64,000 nt of DNA from Candidatus Desulfarcum epimagneticum (GTDB lineage: Bacteria > Desulfobacterota > Desulfobacteria > Desulfobacterales > CR-1), in the NCBI GenBank assembly GCA_900659855.1, contig CAACVI010000005.1, positions 1 through 64,000 on the forward strand, read 5' to 3'. The translations under genes were made by a program, and so were the position numbers. Below are positions 28,303-36,167 of this stretch, piece by piece. Position 1 is the stretch's first letter. Each line of letters starts with the position of its first letter. Below the pieces are notes generated by a model. That model did not search any database, was not told the origin of the DNA, and saw only the letters and a program-made list of their open reading frames with translations.

Positions 28303-29001
28303 ATGCTCATATCCCACACCCACCAATTTATCTTTTTCCACGTCCCCAAGGCGGGCGGGATCAGTGTCCGGGAAGCGCTGGGTCCATACGCGCAAGAGCC
28401 TGAAAGATTTAAAATAAACCGCCCCCCCAAACGGATCGGCGGGGCCCCCAACCCCGTGTATGAAATGTGGGATGCCGCGCTTCTGCACGCCAAAGCCCGG
28501 GACGCCAAAAAAGAGCTTCCGAAGCATGTTTACGACGGTTTTTACAAATTCGCCTTTGTGAGAAACCCGTGGGACTGGCATGTGTCCATGTATCACTTTA
28601 TACGAAAAGAAAAAAACCACATCCGGCATGATCGGGTCAAATCCATGACTTTTGAAAAATACCTTGAATGGGCGATCCAAACCCCAAACCCCTTTCCAAA
28701 GGGCGCGTCAAAATTTCAGAAGGATATGGTGACGGATGAAAACGGAAAAATCATCGTGGATTTTATCGGAAAATATGAAAACCTGGAAAGCGATTTCCAG
28801 CATGTGTGTCCCATTTTGAATATTAAAGCCGAGCTTCCCCATTTAAATAAAAGCGCGCATAAAGACTATCGGACATATTATAATGCGAAAACGATCAAAA
28901 TGGTGAAAGATGGCTTTAAAGAGGATATCGAACTGTTCGATTATTCGTTTAATTCGCAAAAAAATCCAGGGGAAACGCTCGACAATGTTTATTTCTCATA
29001 A
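28303..29001 (+). CDS. Sulfotransferase-family 2 protein
   Basis: 232 residues. The N-terminus FFHVPKAGGISVREAL (about 9-24) is the PAPS 5'-loop of the carbohydrate-type sulfotransferase family (HIPKTGGTS pattern). FAFVRNPWDWHVSMYHF (about 84-100) is the 3'-phosphate motif. No signal peptide or membrane anchor, so it is cytoplasmic, where CysC would supply PAPS. Its end overlaps the next sulfotransferase start by 17 bases. Confidence 0.82.
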   Translation: MLISHTHQFIFFHVPKAGGISVREALGPYAQEPERFKINRPPKRIGGAPNPVYEMWDAALLHAKARDAKKELPKHVYDGFYKFAFVRNPWDWHVSMYHFIRKEKNHIRHDRVKSMTFEKYLEWAIQTPNPFPKGASKFQKDMVTDENGKIIVDFIGKYENLESDFQHVCPILNIKAELPHLNKSAHKDYRTYYNAKTIKMVKDGFKEDIELFDYSFNSQKNPGETLDNVYFS

Positions 29002-29785
29002 ATACAAAGTGATATTTGTTCATATACAAAGAACCGGCGGCAGTTCTATCCACAGGGCCTTTCAGAAATGCGATCCTGACTTGGTTGAAACCCTGCCCGT
29101 TCATTCCGCCGCGAAAAGGACAAAACACTCTTTTATCACGGATATAAAACACACAGTGGAGCATGACATTTTTCAAAATTATTTAAAATTTTGTGTGGTG
29201 CGAAATCCGTTTGACAGAATGGTTTCATGGTATCATATGGTGATCGGCAAAAAAGGGGACGATCAGGCCATGTTTAAAATACGTGATAAAAACAAACGCC
29301 TTAATATTTTTTTTAAAGGGATTAAGTTTTTGAACAATGCAAATTTACCCCTGAAAAAAAATTTATTAAATTATTGGACCCAACTTTTTCTTTTAATTGA
29401 AAAAAGTGACAACAAATTTGCCATACAGGCCGCTAAATCCGGAACGGACACAGCGCTTGAGCTAAAAAAAAAATCTAAAAATTTTAAGGAATTCATTTTT
29501 TCAACTCAAAATCCTGAAGATGTCTTTTTTAAAAAATTTCGCCTGAATCAGTTGGACTATATTTCAGACAAAACGCATATTTTAGTGGATAAAATATTGA
29601 GATTTGAAAATCTAAACGCTGAATTTAATAATTTAGGAAAAAAAATAGCTTTTGAAGGAGCGCTGTCACAAATCAATAAATCGGCTGACAGGAAAAGCTA
29701 TGAGAGTTACTACGACGACAGGACAAAAAAAATGATCCTGAAAAGATTCAAGAAAGATTTTGAACACTTCGGGTACCACTTTTGA
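28985..29785 (+). CDS. Sulfotransferase-family 2 protein
   Basis: 266 residues if started at the ATG at 28985, which places the PAPS loop VIFVHIQRTGGSSIHRAF at about residue 9-26 as in the previous gene. FCVVRNPFDRMVSWYHMV carries the 3'-phosphate motif. The start overlaps the preceding gene, so the two are coupled. It is AT-rich and rich in Lys/Asn/Phe compared with the GC-rich neighbour upstream, a sign of separate origin. The substrate is unknown. Confidence 0.82.
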   Translation: MFISHKYKVIFVHIQRTGGSSIHRAFQKCDPDLVETLPVHSAAKRTKHSFITDIKHTVEHDIFQNYLKFCVVRNPFDRMVSWYHMVIGKKGDDQAMFKIRDKNKRLNIFFKGIKFLNNANLPLKKNLLNYWTQLFLLIEKSDNKFAIQAAKSGTDTALELKKKSKNFKEFIFSTQNPEDVFFKKFRLNQLDYISDKTHILVDKILRFENLNAEFNNLGKKIAFEGALSQINKSADRKSYESYYDDRTKKMILKRFKKDFEHFGYHF

Positions 29786-29797
29786 AAACGGTTTTGT

Positions 29798-30265
29798 TTG
29801 CCAATACGAACTTTTGAAGGAGGCATTCACACGCCCGCCATTGTGCATTACCCCGGATCTAAAGTCTCGGGCGTCACCTGGTCGCGCCTGACTTCGGTGA
29901 TGGATATAGGCCCCACAATACTTGAAATGGCCGGAATTCAGCAAGCGGCTGAATCTTCTTCTTCGAGTCCGCAGCAAGGCGTTTCCATGGCGGCTGTGTT
30001 CAAAGGCGACATAACCGAAGACCCAGAAAGAATAATCGGTTGGGAATTTGACGGCAAGAAAGGGCTGCTCAAAGGCAACTGGACTCTTTCCCAGCAGGGC
30101 AATGACGAGCATGTCTATCTTTTTAATCTTAAAGAAGATCCTTTTGAAGCCCATGATCTTTCATCAGCCAACCCTCAAAAATTTGCCGAACTCTGGAAAG
30201 CTTATGAGGAGTATGAGAAAAATAACGGCGTCATCCGGGTTCCAACTGTAAAGCCCAAAAAGTAA
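29798..30265 (+). pseudogene. Arylsulfatase C-terminal fragment
   Basis: A frame of 155 codons encodes the C-terminal third of a type I sulfatase: TFEGGIHTPAIVHYPG, DIGPTILEMAGI, GWEFDGKKGLLKGNWTL and YLFNLKEDPFEAHDLS. The N-terminal part with the C/SxPxR formylglycine site and metal ligands is absent. The frame begins immediately after the sulfotransferase stop. It therefore cannot be an active sulfatase. It may record replacement of a sulfatase gene by the sulfotransferase genes. Confidence 0.8.
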
Positions 30266-30280
30266 CGGGCAATCATTTTT

Positions 30281-30335
30281 ATCACCCCATTATATGAGGT
30301 CGCGCTGCGAATTACGAGCCATATAATGGGGTGAT
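30281..30335. repeat. Perfect 16-bp inverted repeat between the sulfatase remnant and the condensation gene
   Basis: ATCACCCCATTATATG (30281-30296) and its exact reverse complement (30320-30335) flank a 23-base spacer. This could be a hairpin or a tiny inserted element. No T-run follows on either side, so a standard terminator is unlikely. Confidence 0.7.
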
Positions 30336-30468
30336 TCAGATATTCGGCCTTGAGACGGGAACGCGCCGCCGTAACTTTTTTTAACGCGGCCCCCCTGTTT
30401 TTGCCATTTATTCTGCAGTTTCAGTATATCGCCCACTTTAAATTGATTTAAACCGGACGCCAAACAAA

Positions 30469-32307
30469 ATGACTGAACCCGAAAAATCCGCCGACGCCGC
30501 TTTTGAAAATTCAGGCCAACAGAAAAAAACGCCTTCATCTTTTTGGAAAAGCGTAAGAAGCAATATAAAACTGCGGCGCAGGACTCTTCCCGCGGAAACT
30601 TCAAAGCGTCCGGAAAGAATCCCGCTGTCCTTTGGACAGGAAAGGCTCTGGCTTGTTGAACAGCTGGGGCTGGAAATTCCTGTTCATAACCTGCGCGCGG
30701 TTTTTCACCTCAAAGGCGCCCTTGATGTGGCCGCATTTCAAAAAAGCATAATGAAAATCACACGGCGCCATGAAGCCCTTCGAACCTCATTCCCGAATTT
30801 TGAAGGGAAACCTTTTCAGTCTGTCTCGGAAAAGATTGATTTGGAATGCCGGGTTGAAAAATTATCCGAGCTTTCCGATAAAAATCGAGAAGATAAAATC
30901 TCCGAAACAGTCTCCGGAGAAGCCTTAAAATTTTTTGATCTTAAACAAGCGCCATTGTTGCGAATAAAACTCCTTCAGATAGCGCGGGATGAATATATTT
31001 TTATCAAAACAACCCACCATATCATAAATGACAAATGGTCAGACAGTATCTTTATGAGAGAGCTGGCGTTGCTTTACACTTCTTTTTCCCAAAACAGGCC
31101 GGCTCCGTCCCTGCCCGAGCTTCCCGCGCAGCACGCCGACTTTGCCTGCTTTGAGCGCAAACAATTCGAAAACAATGGATTTAAATCGCATCTTGAATAC
31201 TGGCAAAAATTGCTGAAGGGGGGTTTTTCTCCATTGTGCCTGCCGGTTGATGATCCATCGGCAAAGAGCGCCGATTACCGGGGAAAATCTCACACTATCG
31301 GCATTCCCGAAACTTTTTGCGCCGCGCTTGAAGTTTTAAGCCGCCGGGAAGAAATCTCCATGTTTGTCATTTTTGTCTCGGCGTTCAGCCTATTGCTTTA
31401 TCAATATTCCGGACAAAATGATTTTATAGTATGTTATCCTGTCGCCTCCCGAAATCGCGCGGAGCTAAGAAATCTCATCGGTTATTTTAACAACCTGCTC
31501 CCCCTGCGCGTCAATTTTAAAAAAAACACGAGTTTCCTGGATTTTTTTAAACAGCTTGGCGGCATAACATCAAATTCCACCGAACATCAGGAAATTTCTT
31601 TGAAACATTTGGCGGAATCCATGAATATTCCCGGAATCATTCTGTCCCGCGTGATGTTTGCCATGCAAAATATTCCAAGTCAACCGTTAAAAATGGGGGA
31701 TATAAACATCACCCCGATGGAACGGGAGGAAAACATATCCAATTTCGATCTGTCTCTCTCTATAAAAAAAAAGGGGGGGGAATTTGTCGGCATATTGCGT
31801 TATAAAACCGAACTTTTCAAAAAATCCACCATTGAAAAATTTTCGAAAAATTTTATAGAGATGCTCGGCAAAATCACATCCGACCCGGATCAGCCGCTCT
31901 CAGATTTGCCCCTGTTCAAAAAAAAATCCCCGGAAACCTGGAGGGAGTCGGATAATGACGCGCCCGTGACAAACGAAAGCGAGGGAGAAGAGATTCGTCA
32001 TATCTGGGAAGAGGTTCTCGGCATTGAGCAAATCGGCATTCATACCGATCTCTTTCGGCTTGGCGCGCGTTCCCTCGCAATCGTGTCTATCTGCGCCAAA
32101 ATGAGTGAAATATTCAATCGGAACATTTCAGTCGCGGAATTATTGAAATATCCGACCATAAGTGAAATGAAAAAATTTCTGGACGCAGAGCAAAATCACA
32201 AAAAGGAATCTTCATATTCATCGCCGAAAAGAATCAATCTGCAAAGAAAAGCCATGAGCCGCCGGAAAAAACTACTGAAAAACATTAGAAGGCTGAACAA
32301 TGACTGA
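30469..32307 (+). CDS. NRPS-like condensation domain fused to a carrier domain
   Basis: 612 residues. A condensation domain (about 45-480) begins with IPLSFGQERLWLVEQL and contains HHIINDKW (about 183-190), the HHxxxDG motif with Lys for Gly. A carrier domain (about 500-575) follows, with the phosphopantetheine serine in LGARSL (Ser about 535). There is no adenylation domain, so its monomer must be loaded in trans, possibly by the ligase at 38755. It overlaps the PKS start by eight bases. Together they form a C-PCP / KS-AT-ACP-TE line. Confidence 0.87.
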   Translation: MTEPEKSADAAFENSGQQKKTPSSFWKSVRSNIKLRRRTLPAETSKRPERIPLSFGQERLWLVEQLGLEIPVHNLRAVFHLKGALDVAAFQKSIMKITRRHEALRTSFPNFEGKPFQSVSEKIDLECRVEKLSELSDKNREDKISETVSGEALKFFDLKQAPLLRIKLLQIARDEYIFIKTTHHIINDKWSDSIFMRELALLYTSFSQNRPAPSLPELPAQHADFACFERKQFENNGFKSHLEYWQKLLKGGFSPLCLPVDDPSAKSADYRGKSHTIGIPETFCAALEVLSRREEISMFVIFVSAFSLLLYQYSGQNDFIVCYPVASRNRAELRNLIGYFNNLLPLRVNFKKNTSFLDFFKQLGGITSNSTEHQEISLKHLAESMNIPGIILSRVMFAMQNIPSQPLKMGDINITPMEREENISNFDLSLSIKKKGGEFVGILRYKTELFKKSTIEKFSKNFIEMLGKITSDPDQPLSDLPLFKKKSPETWRESDNDAPVTNESEGEEIRHIWEEVLGIEQIGIHTDLFRLGARSLAIVSICAKMSEIFNRNISVAELLKYPTISEMKKFLDAEQNHKKESSYSSPKRINLQRKAMSRRKKLLKNIRRLNND

Positions 32308-35300
32308 AGAAGAAAGAGGAGACTCCCAGGAAGCAATCGCTATTGTAGGCATGTCCGGGCGCTTTCCCGGGGCGGAAAATCTGGATGAATTCTGGCAAAA
32401 TTTAAAAAACGGGGTGGAATCCATCACTTTTTTTAATGACGAGGACGCGTTGGCCGCAGGCACGGATCCGAAGTTATTAAAAAACCCGAAGTTTGTCAAA
32501 GCCCATGGCGTGTTGGAAAACATCGAGATGTTCGACGCCGATTTTTTTGATATGACGCCCAGGGACGCCACGTTTCTTGATCCCCAGCACAGACTTTTTC
32601 TGGAATGCGCGTGGGAAGCCTTGGAAAACGCGGGTTACAACTCGGAAACTTACCCGGGACGCATTGGGGTTTTCGCGGGAACCTCCTTCAGCACATACCT
32701 TCTCAGGAACATACTGCCCAATAAATTAGTGGATTTTCCCACCAGCGACCGCCTTGATATGGCTTTGACCAATCATAAAGACACCATGCCTATGCGAGTC
32801 TCCTTCCATATGAACCTGACAGGGCCGAGCATAAGCCTGGGAACCACATGCTCCACATCCCTTGTGGCGGTTCACCTCGCGGCCCAAAGTCTGCTGACTT
32901 ATCAATCCGATATGGCCATCACCGGCTCAAGCTTCCTGAGAGTCCCTCCCAAAGAAGGGTATCTTTACCAGGAAGGAATGATTTATTCCCCGGATGGTCA
33001 TATCAGAACATTTGACGCCGATTCCAAAGGAATCGTCACAGGCGCCGGCGTCGGCGCGGTCGTTATGAAAAGGGTTGACGACGCGATCTCGGACAGGGAT
33101 TATATCCATGCCGTTATTAAGGGAACAGCGGTGAACAATGACGGGTCCACAAAAATCGGCTACACCGCGCCAAGTATAAGCGGACAGGCTGAGGCGATCT
33201 CTGAAGCGATCTTAATGGCGGGGATAGACTCCAGCGCCATCACCTACATCGAAGCGCATGGAACAGGCACTGAACTGGGCGACCCGGTGGAAGTCCGGGC
33301 TCTTGTCAAAGCGTTCAGCCGCGCGTCTGTTAATGGCGAAAAGAAAAAACATTTTTGCGGCATAGGTTCCGTTAAAAGCAATATCGGACATCTGAATCAC
33401 GCGGCGGGAATGGCGGGCCTGCTGAAAACTGTTTTGGCGTTAAAACATCAATCATTGCCGCCCACCCTGAATTTTCGAAAACCCAATCCTGACATCGACT
33501 TTGACAACAGTCCGTTTTACGTCAATACCACTCATAAAAAATGGGACACCCAAGGCTCCCCCAGGCGCGCGGGTGTCAATGCGTTCGGAATCGGGGGAAC
33601 AAACGCGCATGTCGTTCTGGAAGAGGCGCCGACGCAAAAACCATCAAAAGAAACAAGACCTTATAAATTGATAACGCTTTCGGCCAAAACGGACGCGGCC
33701 CTCAGCGCTTTGACGGACAACCTGGCGGGTCACCTGGAAAAACATCCGGATGCAAATTTTGCGGACGTGGCCTATACCCTTCAGGTGGGAAGACGGACTT
33801 TTAAGCATCGTCAATTTTTAGTCTGCAAAGACTCCGCTGACGCGACAGCCAAAATCAGATCGCAAAATTTCGGACAAACCCGCGCGGAGTTAAACAAATC
33901 CGCAAATCAGGGTGTGGCGCTTATGTTTCCCGGGCAGGGAGCCCAGCACATCAACATGGGATCAGAACTTTATGAGACCGAACCTGTGTTTCGTGAACAA
34001 ATTGATATTTGCGCAAAAATCCTTGCGCCTCAAATGGACCTTGATTTACGCGACATTCTTTATCCGCGCAAAAAAGAAGCGAGGGAAGCCGCACGCCGGC
34101 TGGAACAGACAGCCATTACCCAGCCCGCTCTTTTTGTCATAGAGCACGCCCTGGCGCGCCTGCTGATGTCATGGGGCATACATCCCGAAGCGATGATCGG
34201 GCATAGCATAGGCGAATATGTCGCCGCATGCCTGGCGGAAGTTCTTTCACTCGAAGACGCTCTCATGCTTGTGGCCGAGCGCGGGCGGATGATACAAAAA
34301 CTGCCCGGCGGCGCAATGCTTGCGGTCGCTCTTTCGCCGGAGGAATCGGCTCCCTTTATCAATGAAAAACTTTCCATGGCCGTGATAAACGGGCAGTCTC
34401 AATGTGTGATCAGCGGAAGAGCCGAAGATGTGAAAAATTTAAGGGACAGCCTTAAGAAAAAACGCATTGTCTGCCATCTTCTGAGCGTTTCCCATGCGTT
34501 TCATTCTGATATGATGGACCCGATCATCAATCCTTTTGCCGAACGGGTCGAAAAAACAACCCTGAATCCTCCCCGTATTCCGTATCTGTCCAATGTCACC
34601 GGCGCTTGGATCACAGCGGAGGAAGCCACTGATCCACGATACTGGTCGACCCACCTGCGCTCGACGGTTTGCTTTGACAAAGGTCTGGGCCTCCTGCTTC
34701 GGGATGACAAACGAATTTTGCTTGAAGCGGGTCCCGGTCGAACATTGTCCGTCCTGGCCAGGCGGCATCCTGATAAACAGCCGGATCAAATTGTGATGGC
34801 CTCGATGCGCCATCCGAGTGAAAAGACTCAACCTGATTCCGCATTCCTGCTGACTTCCCTCGGAAAACTCTGGAGCGCCGGGGTTGATATAGACTGGCCG
34901 AAATTCCACGCCCATGAGGAACGTTATCGTCTCCCTCTGCCGACCTATCCTTTTCAAAAAAGACGGTATTGGATTGATCAGCCAAAACCCGGACATGCTG
35001 AAAAAAAGCGGACGTCTTTAACGCCGTTTGCCGTCCCCGGTGATACGGAACAGAAAGAAAAGACAAATATTTTATCCGCCAAACCGCCGAGAAACGCAAA
35101 CGAACAAAAAATCGCTGAAATATGGGAAAATGTGCTGGGAGTCCGGCAGCCGGGAATACATGACGAGTTTTTTGAACTGGGCGGAGACTCTTTAAGCGCG
35201 AGCAAACTGGTCGCAAAACTCTGCCAATCCTTTAAAATAAATTTATCCGTCAAAACATTTCTCAGCGCGCCGACAATCGCCGAGTCGGCCAAATGGATCA

Positions 35301-36154
35301 CAAAATCTCTGGAAAACATTCCTGATGAAAAGCAGGAGTCCCTGCCCTCCCTCGTCAGACTTAAAAAAGGCTCCTGCCCGGAAAAAAATGTCTTCCTTGT
35401 TCACCCCATAGACGGATATGTTTACTTATACAAGGACCTGGCCCGCCATCTTCACTCCGAACATGATGTGTATGGTTTCCAGTCTCCATATTTGGAAAAA
35501 GAGACAAACGCGTTTGTGACCATTGAAGATATGGCGGCGTATTACATCGAAATCATGAAAACCCATCAACCGGAAGGCCCATATATTTTAGGCGGCTTCT
35601 CTTTTGGAGGCGTCATTGCTTTTGAAATGGCGCGGCGACTTCGCCGATCCGGTCAAATGCCAAAACTTCTTTTTATGATCGACACGCCCGCCCCGGGCGA
35701 GATTGTATTCGATCTGCGGGATGATCTTCGAATCCTTATATTTATTATGAAATATCTGTTTGGGCTGGACATCATAAAAGAGGCCCTGGCTTTGGATAAG
35801 CTGCAAAAACTTGATTTTGAAGAACAAATATCCCACATTTTAAAACATGCGAAAAACAGCGAAAGACTTGACGGCGCTTTTGGAACGCCGGAGCTTCGCC
35901 GAATTTTGTCCGTCATAAAGTTTAATATGAAGGCGATGCGAAAATATTCGCCCGCTGTTTATCCCGGGAGCTTCATTTACTTCAGGGCGAAAGAGCCGTG
36001 GGAAAAAGGCGCTTTGCTTCATCCGGAATCTTTCTGGGTTCAACATGCGGATAAAGACGTTGAGATCATAACGGTTCCGGGAAATCATATCACCATGAAC
36101 CAAGCGCCGAATATGACAAAAATGGTTAATAAAATCAATAAGGCTTTGAATTAA
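32300..36154 (+). CDS. Type I polyketide synthase module, KS-AT-ACP-TE
   Basis: 1284 residues. The ketosynthase (about 10-440) has its active cysteine in GTTCSTSL (Cys 184) and histidines in EAHGTGTE (320) and NIGHLNHA (364). The acyltransferase (about 538-830) has GQGAQ, GHSIGE (Ser 636) and HAFH (732-735), the signature for malonyl-CoA. The carrier has GGDSL (Ser 964). The type I thioesterase (about 1025-1284) has GFSFGG (Ser 1101) and a late GNHITM histidine. There is no reducing domain, so a beta-keto unit would be kept unless modified in trans. The TE makes this the releasing module. It directly follows the C-PCP gene. Confidence 0.95.
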   Translation: MTEEERGDSQEAIAIVGMSGRFPGAENLDEFWQNLKNGVESITFFNDEDALAAGTDPKLLKNPKFVKAHGVLENIEMFDADFFDMTPRDATFLDPQHRLFLECAWEALENAGYNSETYPGRIGVFAGTSFSTYLLRNILPNKLVDFPTSDRLDMALTNHKDTMPMRVSFHMNLTGPSISLGTTCSTSLVAVHLAAQSLLTYQSDMAITGSSFLRVPPKEGYLYQEGMIYSPDGHIRTFDADSKGIVTGAGVGAVVMKRVDDAISDRDYIHAVIKGTAVNNDGSTKIGYTAPSISGQAEAISEAILMAGIDSSAITYIEAHGTGTELGDPVEVRALVKAFSRASVNGEKKKHFCGIGSVKSNIGHLNHAAGMAGLLKTVLALKHQSLPPTLNFRKPNPDIDFDNSPFYVNTTHKKWDTQGSPRRAGVNAFGIGGTNAHVVLEEAPTQKPSKETRPYKLITLSAKTDAALSALTDNLAGHLEKHPDANFADVAYTLQVGRRTFKHRQFLVCKDSADATAKIRSQNFGQTRAELNKSANQGVALMFPGQGAQHINMGSELYETEPVFREQIDICAKILAPQMDLDLRDILYPRKKEAREAARRLEQTAITQPALFVIEHALARLLMSWGIHPEAMIGHSIGEYVAACLAEVLSLEDALMLVAERGRMIQKLPGGAMLAVALSPEESAPFINEKLSMAVINGQSQCVISGRAEDVKNLRDSLKKKRIVCHLLSVSHAFHSDMMDPIINPFAERVEKTTLNPPRIPYLSNVTGAWITAEEATDPRYWSTHLRSTVCFDKGLGLLLRDDKRILLEAGPGRTLSVLARRHPDKQPDQIVMASMRHPSEKTQPDSAFLLTSLGKLWSAGVDIDWPKFHAHEERYRLPLPTYPFQKRRYWIDQPKPGHAEKKRTSLTPFAVPGDTEQKEKTNILSAKPPRNANEQKIAEIWENVLGVRQPGIHDEFFELGGDSLSASKLVAKLCQSFKINLSVKTFLSAPTIAESAKWITKSLENIPDEKQESLPSLVRLKKGSCPEKNVFLVHPIDGYVYLYKDLARHLHSEHDVYGFQSPYLEKETNAFVTIEDMAAYYIEIMKTHQPEGPYILGGFSFGGVIAFEMARRLRRSGQMPKLLFMIDTPAPGEIVFDLRDDLRILIFIMKYLFGLDIIKEALALDKLQKLDFEEQISHILKHAKNSERLDGAFGTPELRRILSVIKFNMKAMRKYSPAVYPGSFIYFRAKEPWEKGALLHPESFWVQHADKDVEIITVPGNHITMNQAPNMTKMVNKINKALN

Positions 36155-36167
36155 ATGAGTAACATTT

